From Formosa agariphila KMM 3901 (GTDB lineage Bacteria > Bacteroidota > Bacteroidia > Flavobacteriales > Flavobacteriaceae), in contig NZ_HG315671.1 in NCBI RefSeq assembly GCF_000723205.1, positions 1 to 64,000 on the forward strand: DNA of 64,000 nt, read 5' to 3'. Position numbers and translations under genes: made by a program. How positions within the stretch are numbered: position 1 is the first letter of the stretch; the number at the start of each line of letters is the position of its first letter. Below are positions 34,694-44,720 of the stretch, piece by piece. A model generated the notes under the pieces. The model saw nothing but the letters and a program-made list of their open reading frames with translations, had not been told where the DNA came from and did no database searches.

Positions 34694-37600
34694 ATGGAGA
34701 GTAAAGCGACTTTTTCTATTTACGATGCTTCTGCGGGTAGTGGAAAGACATTCACGCTTGTAAAAGCATACTTAACAATCTTATTTAAATCTAAAAGTCA
34801 TTTTCAGTTTAAAAATATTTTAGCTATAACATTTACAAATAAGGCTGTTTTCGAAATGAAAGAGCGTATTATTAACACGCTTAAAGAATTTTCTAATGAA
34901 AATGTGCTAGTAGACGGAAATGATATGTTTTATATGTTATGCGAAGAGTTGCAAATGCAACCAGAAGCTTTACATAGTAAATCTAAAATGTTGCTGCATA
35001 CAATTATTCATAATTATGCGGCTTTCGAGATTTCTACAATCGATGGTTTTACGCATAGAATTATAAGAACGTTTGCTCACGATTTAAAATTACCTTTAAA
35101 TTTCGAAGTCGATTTAGATTCCGAAAGTTTACTAAATAAAGCGGTAGACCAATTAATTGCAAAAGCAGGTACCGATAAAGAAATTACCGATGTCTTGGTG
35201 CGGTTTGCTATAGAAAAAGCAGACGATGATAAAAGTTGGAATATTGCCTTAGATCTCTATAAAATTGCAAAACTGCTTATTTACGAAAATGATATTCCGT
35301 ATCTGGAAGCCTTAAAAGATAAGGAACTTTCAGATTTTAATACACTTAAAAAACAACTCTACAACGATTTAAATACTCTAGAGGCTAGTATTACTGAAGC
35401 TGCAAAACACATATTAAATACATTCGAAAATAACGATTTAACCGTTAAAGATTTTTCAAGAGGAACGTTATATAATCATTTTGTAAATGCTTCAGAATTT
35501 AAAATACACGGACTTTATAAGAATCAATTAGAGGCGAATATTAAAGACGCTAAGGTGTATACAAAGACACTTGAAGCTTCAAAAAAAGAGCTTATAGATG
35601 GCCTTTTACCAGAAATAGAATCGACTTATTTAAAAATTAAGCAAGCCGTTTATTTATTTAAATTCAGAAAAACAATTTCTAAAAATCTAACACAACTTTC
35701 AGTATTAAATGCCATCAATCAAGAGTTGATAGCGCTTAAAGAAGACGAAAACAAAATGTTGATTTCAGAATTTAATACCTTAATAAGTCAACAAATTGCG
35801 TCGCAACCTACACCTTTTATTTACGAACGGTTAGGAGAAAAGTTCAATCACTATTTTATAGATGAATTTCAGGATACATCTAAAATGCAATGGAATAATT
35901 TAATTCCATTAGTGTCGGAAGCTATAGATGCACAAGATGTCGAAAAAGATTCTGGGTCGCTTATGATTGTGGGCGATGCAAAACAAGCCATTTACAGATG
36001 GCGTGGCGGAGAAGCAGAACAGTTTATAGAATTATCCGATTTAAATTCTAATCATAATCCGTTTAATACTCCTAAAAACATACAGTCTCTAGACACTAAT
36101 TACAGAAGTTTCAAAGAGGTTATTCATTTTAATAATACGTTTTTTAATCATATTTCTGGAATGGCTTTTAGTGAAGAGGCCTATGGAAACTTATATCAGC
36201 GTGCCAATCAGAATCAAAAAAATCCAAATGAAGGGTATGTAAATATTTCGTTTTTAGATTTAAAAGATGAAGACCGAGACGAGCTCTATCCGGAACAAGT
36301 GTATAATACAATTCAAGAATGTATTACGAATGGCTATCAGTTAAAGGATATTTGTATTCTTGTTAGAAAAACCAAGAATGCTGTTGTTACTGCAGATTAT
36401 CTAAGCAAACAAGGTGTACCAATAATATCATCAGAATTACTACTGATTAAGCAAGCTCCAGAAGTACTATTTCTTACGCATCTTGCAACAGTATTATTTC
36501 AACCTAAAAATGCAGAAATAAAATCTGAAATCTTATACTTCTTAGCCGAAAAATTTAAGGTTGAAGATAAACACCATTTTTTTGCTAAACACATTGCGTT
36601 AGACAATGATGCATTATTTAAAAGCTTCGAACAATTTGGAATTTTTACAAGTGCCAAAGCATTAATACAATTACCATTGTTTGATATGTTTGAAACCATG
36701 GTTCGAGAATTTAATTTGGTAACATATTCTAATGCTTATATTCAGTATTATTTAGATGTTGTTTTAGAATACACTCACAAAAAAGATTCAGACATATTTG
36801 GTTTTTTAGAATATTTTGAAGCTAAAATAGATAAGCTTAGTATTGTTTCTCCCGATGGGCAAGACGCAGTGCAGATTATGACCATTCATAAATCTAAAGG
36901 TTTAGAGTTTCCTGTAGTGATATTTCCGTTTGCCGATTTAAATATTTACGAAGATATAGAGCCAAAAGAGTGGTTCCCTTTAAATGCAGAAGAGTTTAAT
37001 GGTTTCCCGTATACATTATTAGATTACAATAAGTCTAATTTTGAAGAATTTGGCGACGAAGGTCTTGCAATTAGTACAAAGCACGAATCGGAATTAGAAT
37101 TAGACAGTCTTAACCTATTATATGTAGCGTTAACCAGACCTGTAGAGCAACTGCATATAATTAGTAGTTTAGCTTATGATGCAAGGAAGAACATTAACCT
37201 TAAAAAATATAGTGGGTTGTTTATGGATTATCTTATGCAGAATCAATTGTGGCAAGACGATACTTTTAATTATCGTTTTGGGAACCCAATGCGACTTACT
37301 AAACCGAAGAAAAATGACGAGGAAGATAAGAAGGAAATTCAGGAAGTTTTAGAGTTTATATCTACAGCAAAAAAAGATCACAATATTAAGATTGTTGCTA
37401 GCAGTGGTTATTTATGGGATACTAAACAACAAGACGCTATCGAGAAAGGAAATTTAGTCCATAATTTAATGGCTAAAATAAAGGTAAAGCAAGATATCGA
37501 TGTTGTTTTAAAAGAGGCAGAGCAATCGGGGCTTATTACTGCCGAACAATTTACAGGACTTCAAGAACGGATTCTACAGATTATAGAACATCCCGAGCTT

Positions 37601-37861
37601 AAAGCATATTTCAATGCAGACCAGACTATTTATACAGAGCGCGACATTATAAAGAAAGATGGTACTATATTAAGGCCCGATCGACTAATTATTAATTCAG
37701 ACAATGAAGTTACTATTATAGATTATAAAACGGGAACAGAATTAGATAAGCACAAAATGCAACTTCAGCTTTATCAAGATAGTATAGAAGAAATGGATTT
37801 TAAAGTTGTTGCTAAAATTCTTGTATATATTAACGAAGAGCTTCAGGTAAGATATGTTTAG
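34694..37861 (+). CDS. AddA-like UvrD-family helicase with C-terminal nuclease domain
   Basis: ATP-dependent helicase-nuclease of double-strand break repair, the Bacteroidota counterpart of AddA/RecB. I start it at ATG 34694 (1055 residues), which places the Walker A loop YDASAGSGKTFTLVKAY directly after the start; the upstream 42 codons look non-coding. Helicase motifs in order: YFIDEFQDTSKMQW (motif II), GDAKQAIYRWRGGEAEQF (III), LDTNYRSF (IV), IMTIHKSKGLEFPVVIFP (V), LLYVALTRPVEQLHI (VI). The C-terminal PD-(D/E)XK nuclease reads LRPDRLIIN then IIDYKTGTE. Its AddB-like partner lies 1.9 kb downstream, past the OmpA gene. Confidence 0.88.
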   Translation: MESKATFSIYDASAGSGKTFTLVKAYLTILFKSKSHFQFKNILAITFTNKAVFEMKERIINTLKEFSNENVLVDGNDMFYMLCEELQMQPEALHSKSKMLLHTIIHNYAAFEISTIDGFTHRIIRTFAHDLKLPLNFEVDLDSESLLNKAVDQLIAKAGTDKEITDVLVRFAIEKADDDKSWNIALDLYKIAKLLIYENDIPYLEALKDKELSDFNTLKKQLYNDLNTLEASITEAAKHILNTFENNDLTVKDFSRGTLYNHFVNASEFKIHGLYKNQLEANIKDAKVYTKTLEASKKELIDGLLPEIESTYLKIKQAVYLFKFRKTISKNLTQLSVLNAINQELIALKEDENKMLISEFNTLISQQIASQPTPFIYERLGEKFNHYFIDEFQDTSKMQWNNLIPLVSEAIDAQDVEKDSGSLMIVGDAKQAIYRWRGGEAEQFIELSDLNSNHNPFNTPKNIQSLDTNYRSFKEVIHFNNTFFNHISGMAFSEEAYGNLYQRANQNQKNPNEGYVNISFLDLKDEDRDELYPEQVYNTIQECITNGYQLKDICILVRKTKNAVVTADYLSKQGVPIISSELLLIKQAPEVLFLTHLATVLFQPKNAEIKSEILYFLAEKFKVEDKHHFFAKHIALDNDALFKSFEQFGIFTSAKALIQLPLFDMFETMVREFNLVTYSNAYIQYYLDVVLEYTHKKDSDIFGFLEYFEAKIDKLSIVSPDGQDAVQIMTIHKSKGLEFPVVIFPFADLNIYEDIEPKEWFPLNAEEFNGFPYTLLDYNKSNFEEFGDEGLAISTKHESELELDSLNLLYVALTRPVEQLHIISSLAYDARKNINLKKYSGLFMDYLMQNQLWQDDTFNYRFGNPMRLTKPKKNDEEDKKEIQEVLEFISTAKKDHNIKIVASSGYLWDTKQQDAIEKGNLVHNLMAKIKVKQDIDVVLKEAEQSGLITAEQFTGLQERILQIIEHPELKAYFNADQTIYTERDIIKKDGTILRPDRLIINSDNEVTIIDYKTGTELDKHKMQLQLYQDSIEEMDFKVVAKILVYINEELQVRYV

Positions 37862-38310
37862 CAAACGTTTATTCAATTTATAATAAGAATATAATATATA
37901 GGAGAATGGTCTAAAAAGGACATATACTTTATATATAGGAGTAAAGAAACAACAAAAAAGGTGTTTTTAATGGCGTTAATGATGACTTATCTATCACGTT
38001 TACACTAAAATAGATGCTATTTTGTAGTGAAAACAGGAGTGTTTTTAGCCTTCAATTCTATTTTCTTTGAAGGGTAAATAAAATTGCAAGAATAAGCGTA
38101 CAGCATTTGTCATCCCTTATTTAAGTGGATTCGTACAATACTATTGAAGCATTTACTACTCATGGAAATTTGATTGGCGTAATGTAAAACCTTTCTAAAC
38201 TTTAGAAGTTTGATTGAAGTTATCAATATTTTTCTATATTTGTCTTTGTTAATAATATTTAACAACTTACTTTTGTTTACAATTAACACTTAAAAATTAA
38301 ACTTTTGAAT
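37862..38310. other. Intergenic region before the OmpA-family gene
   Basis: About 450 gene-free bases. Two direct copies of ATATATAGGAG at 37894-37904 and 37931-37941; an inverted repeat CCTTCAA / TTGAAGG at about 38050-38074; and the consensus promoter near its end. No reading frame or RNA family recognised. Confidence 0.45.
38214..38242 (+). promoter_or_regulatory. Consensus promoter of the OmpA-family gene
   Basis: TTG (38214-38216), 18-base spacer, TATATTTG (38235-38242): a perfect flavobacterial promoter, fitting a highly expressed outer-membrane protein. The leader to the ATG is about 60 bases. Confidence 0.8.
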
Positions 38311-39663
38311 ATGAAAAATCTTAGCAGATTATTGTTCGCAATGTTGCTGGTATTTGGTTTTAGCAACACTTATGCGCAAGATGACAACAACCCATGGGCG
38401 ATTAGTTTCGGGGTAAACGCGGTAGACTTCTATCCTAATGGTGATGGTTCTCCATTTGGTGAAGGTTTCGGAGACGAATATTTTAACGCTGGTGACCACT
38501 GGAATGTATTACCTTCTTTATCTACAATTACTGTAGCTCGTAATATTACAGATGCATTAAGTTTTGGAGTAACAGGATCAATTAACAAAATTGAAAACTA
38601 CGGAGATCAAGAAGTTTCTGACTGGTCTTACTACGGAATTGATGGTACATTTAAGTACGGTTTCTTACAACACAGTGTATTCAATCCTTTCATCGGAGTT
38701 GGTGGGGGTTACACTTGGGTAGACGAAATTGGAGCTGGTACTGTTAATGGTTCATTAGGTTTCAATATTTGGTTTACTGAAAACATTGGACTTACAATCG
38801 AATCTGCTTATAAGCATGCTTTCGAAGATTACTTAAGTTCTCACTTCCAACATACTGCTGGAATCGCTATCAAATTTGGTGGAAAAGATTCTGACCAAGA
38901 TGGTGTATACGATAAAGATGATGCTTGTCCAGATGTATTTGGTTTAGCTATCTTTAACGGTTGTCCTGATACTGATGGTGATGGTATCGAAGATTCTAAA
39001 GATTCTTGTCCAAACGAAGCTGGTACAGCTGAATTTAATGGATGTCCTGATACTGACGGAGATAAAGTAGCTGATCCTGATGACAAATGTCCTACTGTAG
39101 CTGGATTAGTTGAATTAAACGGTTGTCCTGATACTGACGGAGACGGTGTAGCTGATCCTGATGATGAGTGTCCAAATAACCCAGGTCCTGCTGAAAACAA
39201 AGGATGTCCTTGGACTGATATGGATGGTGACGGTGTTGCTGATAAAGATGACAAGTGTGTAGATGTACCTGGTACAGTTGCAAACGATGGTTGTCCAGAA
39301 TTATCTGAAGCAGTTCAAAAATCACTTAACGAATATGCTAAAACTATCTTATTCGATACAGGAAAATCTTCTATCAAATCTCACTCTGCTGAAGTTTTAG
39401 AAAACATTACGGCTATCATTAATGAATATCCTAATGCTAAATTCAATGTAGAAGGTCACACTGATAGTTCTGGTTCTGATGCTTTAAACATGAAGTTATC
39501 TGACGAAAGAGCAGCAGCTGTAAAAGATTACTTAATTGGAAAAGGTATTGACTCTTCAAGATTATTCTCTAAAGGATACGGTGAAGAAAAGCCAATCGAC
39601 TCTAACAAAACAAGAGCTGGTAGAGCTAACAACAGACGTGTAGAAATTAACTTAGTTAAATAA
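38311..39663 (+). CDS. OmpA-family outer-membrane protein with TSP3 calcium repeats
   Basis: Major outer-membrane protein. Start is the ATG at 38311; an in-frame TTG lies two codons earlier. Order in 450 residues: signal peptide ending in TYAQ; N-terminal beta-barrel (about 25-190); thrombospondin type 3 repeats with five or so DxDxDG-type calcium motifs ([24 protein letters not shown] and so on; about 190-330); and a C-terminal OmpA domain that binds peptidoglycan ([12 protein letters not shown], then [11 protein letters not shown] and RANNRRVEI). It links the outer membrane to the cell wall. A strong promoter and terminator make it a single-gene unit. Confidence 0.93.
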   Translation: MKNLSRLLFAMLLVFGFSNTYAQDDNNPWAISFGVNAVDFYPNGDGSPFGEGFGDEYFNAGDHWNVLPSLSTITVARNITDALSFGVTGSINKIENYGDQEVSDWSYYGIDGTFKYGFLQHSVFNPFIGVGGGYTWVDEIGAGTVNGSLGFNIWFTENIGLTIESAYKHAFEDYLSSHFQHTAGIAIKFGGKDSDQDGVYDKDDACPDVFGLAIFNGCPDTDGDGIEDSKDSCPNEAGTAEFNGCPDTDGDKVADPDDKCPTVAGLVELNGCPDTDGDGVADPDDECPNNPGPAENKGCPWTDMDGDGVADKDDKCVDVPGTVANDGCPELSEAVQKSLNEYAKTILFDTGKSSIKSHSAEVLENITAIINEYPNAKFNVEGHTDSSGSDALNMKLSDERAAAVKDYLIGKGIDSSRLFSKGYGEEKPIDSNKTRAGRANNRRVEINLVK

Positions 39664-39691
39664 GACTAAATCTGTTAAAATATAATTATCT

Positions 39692-39725
39692 AAAACGCCC
39701 CGTTTATTCGGGGCGTTTTTTATTT
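39692..39725 (+). terminator. Terminator after the OmpA-family gene
   Basis: AAAACGCCCCG and CGGGGCGTTTT make a perfect 11-base stem with a TTTATT loop, followed by Ts. The next gene starts only a few bases later, at 39733, so it must be transcribed by read-through or from a promoter inside this region. Confidence 0.95.
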
Positions 39726-39732
39726 TTATACA

Positions 39733-42498
39733 ATGACAACTTTTATAGAAGAGGTTATTACTAACCTGCAAGAGAAAGGTCTTGACCTTTCAGAATTAAA
39801 ATTTATTCTTCCAAGTAAACGTGCGGGGACTTTTTTAAAGCATCAGCTTTCTAGGTCTACCAAGCAAACCATGTTTGCTCCAGAAATATTAAGTATCGAA
39901 GACTTTGTTGAATCTATTTCAGGTTTAAAGACGGTTTCGAATACAGAATTACTATTTCAATTTTACAACACCTACATAACTCTTAACACTACCGAAAATC
40001 CAGATTCTTTCGAGGTGTTTTCTAAGTGGGCACAAATTCTACTTCAGGATTTTAATGAAATCGACAGATATTTAATTCCGCAGCAAAAAATATTCGAATA
40101 TTTAGCAGCTATACAGGAAACAAATCATTGGTCTGTTGCAGAAGATAAAACAGATTTTATAATCAATTATCTTGCATTTTGGAATAAACTTCATGAATAT
40201 TATACTCACTTTACAACACATTTATTAACTAATAACTTGGGGTATCAAGGGTTAGTTTACAGACAAGCTAATGTAAACGTGAAAACGTATGTCGAGCAGC
40301 ATAAAGTGCAACATGTGTTTTTAGGTTTTAATGCTTTAAATACAGCAGAAGAATCTATTATTCAATACATATTAGAAGAAACAGATGCTTTAATTTATTG
40401 GGATATAGACAAAACGTTCTATGAAAATCCTATTCATGATGCAGGGCTGTTTACAAGGCAACATGCTAAAAATTGGAAGTATTTTAATACGCATCCTTTT
40501 AATTGGATTACCGAAAATTATACAAAAGAGAAATCTATAAATATAATAGGTGTTCCTAAAAATGTTGGGCAAGCCAAATATATAGGCGGAATTTTAAAAG
40601 ACCTTAAAAAACAAAATAGTACTTTAGAAAATACTGCAGTGGTTTTAGGAAACGAAGATCTTTTACTTCCAGTTCTAAATTCTATTCCAGACACTGTAAA
40701 TGCGTTAAACGTGACTATGGGGTTTCCTTTAAAATCGATTCCCTTGGCTTCGCTGTTCGAGAGTCTATTTCATTTACATAAAAACAAGCCGCAATCATTT
40801 TACTATAAAGATGTCATTTCAATATTATCGCATCAATTTGTGCGACCTCTATTTGTTTTAGAAGGAGACGATTTTGCGACTAATTTAATTGAGAGAATTC
40901 AAACCAATAACATTGTCTTTATCTCTTATAAGCATTTAGTTGACTTATGCGAGCCTTTTAAAGATGTGCTTAGCTTGTTGTTTGATTCGTGGGGTAATAA
41001 TGCCACAAAGGCTTTAAAACAGTCTAGAGATTATATTTATGTTTTAAAAGAACATTTAAGTATTAATAAAGATGAACACATATTAAGTTTAGAATATACA
41101 TATAGATTTCATGAGCTTTTTAACGAGTTAGACCGCCTAAATACAACCTATAATTTTTTTCAATCTATAAGTGCATTACATCAAGTTTATAAAGAGCTAT
41201 TGAGTAGTGAAACTTTAGATTTTCAAGGCGAACCATTGCAAGGATTACAAATTATGGGAATGTTAGAATCGCGTGTTCTAGATTTTGAAACGGTTATTAT
41301 ATCGTCTGTAAATGAAGGTGTATTGCCAGCTGGTAAAAGCAATAACTCCTTTATACCTTTAGATGTTAAATTAGAGAATGGTCTGCCAACCTTTAAAGAA
41401 AAAGATGCCGTGTATACCTATCACTTTTATCGTTTATTGCAACGCGCTAAGAATGTATATATTATCTACAATACAGAGGTAGATGCTTTGAAAGGTGGTG
41501 AGAAAAGTCGTTTTTTAACTCAGCTCGAGTTAGAAAAAATTCATAAACCAAAATACATAATGGCCGCTCCAGTTGTGAATTTGGTAGAACAAAAATTGAA
41601 AACAGTACCCAAGACAAGTTTAGTTGTAGACCGTTTAAAAGAGATTGCTAAATATGGATTTTCTCCGTCGTCTTTAACTAACTATGTTCGTAATCCAATA
41701 GATTTCTATTATCAAAAAGTCCTTAAAATTCAAGAATATGATGAGGTCGAAGAAACAGTTGCCGCTAATACTTTAGGAACTGTAGTGCATAATACCCTTG
41801 AAGATTTTTATAAACCATTAATCAAAAAACAGTTAACTGAAGCGCATTTAACGGAAATGAAATCTAAAATTTCAAGTACTGTTTTGCATCATTTTAAATT
41901 AACTTATAACGACGGCGATATTAGTACAGGAAAAAATTTAATAAGTTTTGAAATTGCTAAACGTTATGTTTCTAATTTTATTAATTCAGAATTAAAAGAA
42001 GTTAAGGCAGGTAGAATTATTAAAATTATTGCCATAGAAGCCGACTTTGAAAGAGTTAAAATTAATATACCTGAATTGGATTTTCCAGTCACTATTGGAG
42101 GAAAAGTAGATCGTGTAGATGAATACGATGGTACCACGCGAATCATCGATTATAAAACAGGAAAGGTAGAACAGTCGCAAGTAGAGATTATAGATTGGGA
42201 TGAACTTACTACCGATTATAAGAAATACAGTAAGCCCTTCCAGATTTTATGTTATGCTTATATGATGCTTTCTGATGGGAAGTTGAAGTTCCCTTTAGAG
42301 GCAGGAATTATATCGTTTAAAAATTTAAATGGAGGTTTTCTAAAATTCACAAAAAAAGTCAAAACCGGACCAAAAGCGACTAAAATTACTGCTATAGATA
42401 AGGAGACTATTCAATTGTTTGAAGAACAGCTAAAAGTTTTGGTATTAGATATTTTTAATACTGAAAACGATTTTGAAGAAAAAGACGTGAGTCACTAA
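39733..42498 (+). CDS. AddB-like PD-(D/E)XK nuclease
   Basis: Partner of the AddA-like protein in double-strand break repair. 921 residues: an N-terminal region resembling an inactivated UvrD helicase (no Walker A) and a C-terminal PD-(D/E)XK nuclease reading GGKVDRVDEYDGTTRIIDYKTGKVEQ (in pieces, about 793-818). In Firmicute AddB the nuclease is bracketed by four Cys that hold a 4Fe-4S cluster; here the equivalent segment reads LTNYVRNPIDFYYQKV, with Asn where the first Cys is expected, and no Cys group is seen, so the cluster is probably lost. Three genes of the mtgA side follow closely. Confidence 0.82.
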   Translation: MTTFIEEVITNLQEKGLDLSELKFILPSKRAGTFLKHQLSRSTKQTMFAPEILSIEDFVESISGLKTVSNTELLFQFYNTYITLNTTENPDSFEVFSKWAQILLQDFNEIDRYLIPQQKIFEYLAAIQETNHWSVAEDKTDFIINYLAFWNKLHEYYTHFTTHLLTNNLGYQGLVYRQANVNVKTYVEQHKVQHVFLGFNALNTAEESIIQYILEETDALIYWDIDKTFYENPIHDAGLFTRQHAKNWKYFNTHPFNWITENYTKEKSINIIGVPKNVGQAKYIGGILKDLKKQNSTLENTAVVLGNEDLLLPVLNSIPDTVNALNVTMGFPLKSIPLASLFESLFHLHKNKPQSFYYKDVISILSHQFVRPLFVLEGDDFATNLIERIQTNNIVFISYKHLVDLCEPFKDVLSLLFDSWGNNATKALKQSRDYIYVLKEHLSINKDEHILSLEYTYRFHELFNELDRLNTTYNFFQSISALHQVYKELLSSETLDFQGEPLQGLQIMGMLESRVLDFETVIISSVNEGVLPAGKSNNSFIPLDVKLENGLPTFKEKDAVYTYHFYRLLQRAKNVYIIYNTEVDALKGGEKSRFLTQLELEKIHKPKYIMAAPVVNLVEQKLKTVPKTSLVVDRLKEIAKYGFSPSSLTNYVRNPIDFYYQKVLKIQEYDEVEETVAANTLGTVVHNTLEDFYKPLIKKQLTEAHLTEMKSKISSTVLHHFKLTYNDGDISTGKNLISFEIAKRYVSNFINSELKEVKAGRIIKIIAIEADFERVKINIPELDFPVTIGGKVDRVDEYDGTTRIIDYKTGKVEQSQVEIIDWDELTTDYKKYSKPFQILCYAYMMLSDGKLKFPLEAGIISFKNLNGGFLKFTKKVKTGPKATKITAIDKETIQLFEEQLKVLVLDIFNTENDFEEKDVSH

Positions 42499-42517
42499 TT
42501 AGAGGCTACGATCACTT

Positions 42518-43210
42518 ATGAAAAAAATATTCAGATTTTTATTTAAAATACTAATTTGGTTTATTCTTGTGTCTACATTAATAGTGGTAATTTATAAGTT
42601 TATTCCAGTGCCTATAACACCATTAATGCTTATCCGTAGTTTTGAAACCTCAGAAACTAATGTTCCAAAAACTTGGAGTCATGAATGGGTAGATTTAGAT
42701 ACTATTTCTATTGCCATGCAAAAGGCTGTTATTTGTAGTGAAGATCAGAATTTTTTAAACCATAATGGATTCGATTTTAAAGCTATTGAAAAAGCTATTA
42801 GTAGTAACCAAAAAGGTAAGCGTCTCCGTGGTGGAAGTACGATTTCTCAGCAAACGGCAAAGAACGTTTTTTTATGGCCTGGTCGGAGTTGGTTTCGAAA
42901 AGGTTTAGAGGTTTATTTTACAGTATTAATAGAAGTAATTTGGAGTAAATCGCGTATTCTGGAAGTATACTTGAATAGCATAGAAATGGGAAATAATATA
43001 TATGGCTGCGAAGCTGCCGCTCAGTTTTGGTTTAATACATCGGCAAAAAAATTATCAAATTACGAAGCAGCAGCAATTGCTTCAATCTTACCAAATCCAA
43101 GAGTGTATAAAGCAAATCCAGCTTCAGCCTATATTCAGAAAAGAAAAGCTTGGATTGTAAAGCAAATGAACTATTTTGGACCTTTACGATTTGAAACCCA
43201 TGAAAACTAA
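42518..43210 (+). CDS. mtgA: Monofunctional biosynthetic peptidoglycan transglycosylase
   Basis: Inner-membrane glycosyltransferase (GT51) that polymerises lipid II into glycan chains. 230 residues: one N-terminal membrane helix (about 8-30), then the GT51 domain with catalytic Glu in AVICSEDQNFLNHNGFD, the RGGSTISQQTAKNVFLW motif and the second Glu region KSRILEVYLNSIEMG. No transpeptidase domain. It overlaps the GreA-like gene by 11 bases and starts 19 bases after the AddB-like gene, so it is probably in the same transcript. Confidence 0.93.
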   Translation: MKKIFRFLFKILIWFILVSTLIVVIYKFIPVPITPLMLIRSFETSETNVPKTWSHEWVDLDTISIAMQKAVICSEDQNFLNHNGFDFKAIEKAISSNQKGKRLRGGSTISQQTAKNVFLWPGRSWFRKGLEVYFTVLIEVIWSKSRILEVYLNSIEMGNNIYGCEAAAQFWFNTSAKKLSNYEAAAIASILPNPRVYKANPASAYIQKRKAWIVKQMNYFGPLRFETHEN

Positions 43211-43661
43211 TTCTGAAATTAAACAAGAGCTTTTAACAAGTTGTGAAGCGTTTATCGATAAGCGTTTGGCTAACGTACAGCATAATATTGCTGAAGTGCA
43301 ACATGCTTTAACTTCTGAAACCAAAAGTACTGCAGGAGATAAGCACGAAACCGGTAGAGCCATGTTACAATTGGAGCGCGAAAAGTTTGGTGCACAATTG
43401 GCCGAAATTAATTTGGTTAAAAAAGCGTTGTCTAAAATTAATGTTACAAAACGGTCTGAGACGGTTTGCTTAGGAAGTGCTGTTTTAACAAATAAATCGA
43501 ATTATTTTATAGCTATTAGTGCTGGAGAAATTGAAATAGACACCACAAAGTATTTTGCCATTGCTCCTAATACGCCTATTGGTCAGTTGCTAATCTCTAA
43601 AAAAGTAGGCGATAGTATTCGTTTTAGAGATCAAGAATTTACTATAACAGATTTATTTTAA
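43200..43661 (+). CDS. GreA/GreB C-terminal-like protein
   Basis: 153 residues from the ATG at 43200, which overlaps the last codons of mtgA; an in-frame TTG further up is less likely. The N-terminal half is a charged, coiled-coil-like helix, and the C-terminal half (about 85-153) matches the GreA/Rnk FKBP-like domain: CLGSAVLTNKSNYFIAISAGEIEID, then IAPNTPIGQLLISKKVGDSI. Homologues are sometimes labelled 3-oxoacyl-ACP synthase, which the sequence does not support. A role at RNA polymerase is plausible by fold. It converges on the ABC ATPase gene with a nine-base overlap. Confidence 0.72.
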   Translation: MKTNSEIKQELLTSCEAFIDKRLANVQHNIAEVQHALTSETKSTAGDKHETGRAMLQLEREKFGAQLAEINLVKKALSKINVTKRSETVCLGSAVLTNKSNYFIAISAGEIEIDTTKYFAIAPNTPIGQLLISKKVGDSIRFRDQEFTITDLF

Positions 43662-44624
43662 TGCTAATCGTTGTTCTGCTGATTCTGTAAGTTTTAAGTA
43701 TATAGTTTCGTTTAAAACTAGCGGTTGTTTGTTATAGAAAAACAGAGACTTTAATTCAAATTCTACTTCAACGAGATACGTATTTCCTCTAAAGTAATTC
43801 TGAACAACTTTAACTTCTAACTCCGATTTCGAACACACTTCTAATTCGTGAGCATACACAAATACATTAGAATCTGAATTAGATAACCCCAGTTGAAACT
43901 CTTGAAACGTATTGAATTCGTCGAAAAATGATGCGATTAATGGCTGTTCAGGATTGTTGTATAATTGTTTGGGCGTGTCGTTTGCTATGATTCTACCGTT
44001 ATTTAAAACAATCATGTGATCAGAATAAGGTAAAACATCTTCACGGTCGTGAGTGGCTACCACACAAGAAATATTATTGTCTTTTAAATATTTAAATAAG
44101 TTACGGCGTAATGTTTGTTTCTGGAAGTTATCAATATGACTAAAAGGTTCGTCTAATATGATTATTTCTGGTTGTCTAGCAATAGCTCTAGCAAGCGCCA
44201 CACGTTGTTTTTGCCCACCGCTTAACTGTTTTACTTTAACATGTGTAAACGCCTCTAAATCGACTAATTTTATAAGTTCTGTTGTGCGTTTGTGCTTTTC
44301 TTCAGGAAAAAAATTAGATAAAAATTTTCCGATGTTTTCTTCTACTGTAATAAATGGCATTAAGTCGAATTCTTGGGCCACATATTTCATGAAATCGTAA
44401 CCAATAACTAAGTTGAATTTTGGTCCTAAAATAGGAGTGTCGTTCCAAAAAATTTCACCTTCAGGTAAATCATAAGTACCGTAAAGGAGTTTTATGAGTG
44501 TGCTTTTTCCAGAGCCACTTTCACCAATTATGGATACATGCTGACCTTGTGCAACAGAAAAAGAAATGTTGTGAAGAATGGTTTCTGTATTGTAACCAAA
44601 TGATATGTTTTGGACGTTAAGCAT
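43653..44624 (-). CDS. ABC transporter ATP-binding protein
   Basis: ATPase of an importer-like ABC system. I start at Met 44624 (323 residues); the 22 residues before it are not family-like. Walker A GESGSGKST (about 35-43), Q loop near YVAQEFDLMPFITV, signature LSGGQKQRVALARAI, Walker B IIILDEPFSHID and the switch His in VVATHDRED. The C-terminal 90 residues are a TOBE-like extension typical of sugar, Fe or polyamine importers. No permease or binding protein is adjacent, so the cargo is unknown. Confidence 0.85.
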   Translation of the reverse strand: MLNVQNISFGYNTETILHNISFSVAQGQHVSIIGESGSGKSTLIKLLYGTYDLPEGEIFWNDTPILGPKFNLVIGYDFMKYVAQEFDLMPFITVEENIGKFLSNFFPEEKHKRTTELIKLVDLEAFTHVKVKQLSGGQKQRVALARAIARQPEIIILDEPFSHIDNFQKQTLRRNLFKYLKDNNISCVVATHDREDVLPYSDHMIVLNNGRIIANDTPKQLYNNPEQPLIASFFDEFNTFQEFQLGLSNSDSNVFVYAHELEVCSKSELEVKVVQNYFRGNTYLVEVEFELKSLFFYNKQPLVLNETIYLKLTESAEQRLALK

Positions 44625-44662
44625 AACTTGTTTTTGATTCGCAAAAATAGTGTAAAAAGCAA

Positions 44663-44703
44663 AAGAGTCATTTAATTGCAAATAAAGCATTTAAATGACT
44701 CTT
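44663..44703 (-). terminator. Hairpin after the prolyl oligopeptidase gene
   Basis: AAGAGTCATTTAA (44663-44675) and TTAAATGACTCTT (44691-44703) are perfectly complementary. On the minus strand it is followed by CTTTTGCTTTTT-like Ts, so it can terminate the peptidase gene before the ABC gene. Confidence 0.65.
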
Positions 44704-44720
44704 ACTGAAATATTATAAGG

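Noticed and set aside
38841-39254. 137-residue frame on the minus strand inside the OmpA-family gene
   Set aside because: It is the antisense of the calcium-repeat region; its Ser/Pro-rich repeats are the mirror of DxDxDG codons.
43176-43199. TTG start upstream for the GreA-like gene
   Set aside because: The ATG at 43200 gives the natural N-terminus and a normal short overlap with mtgA.
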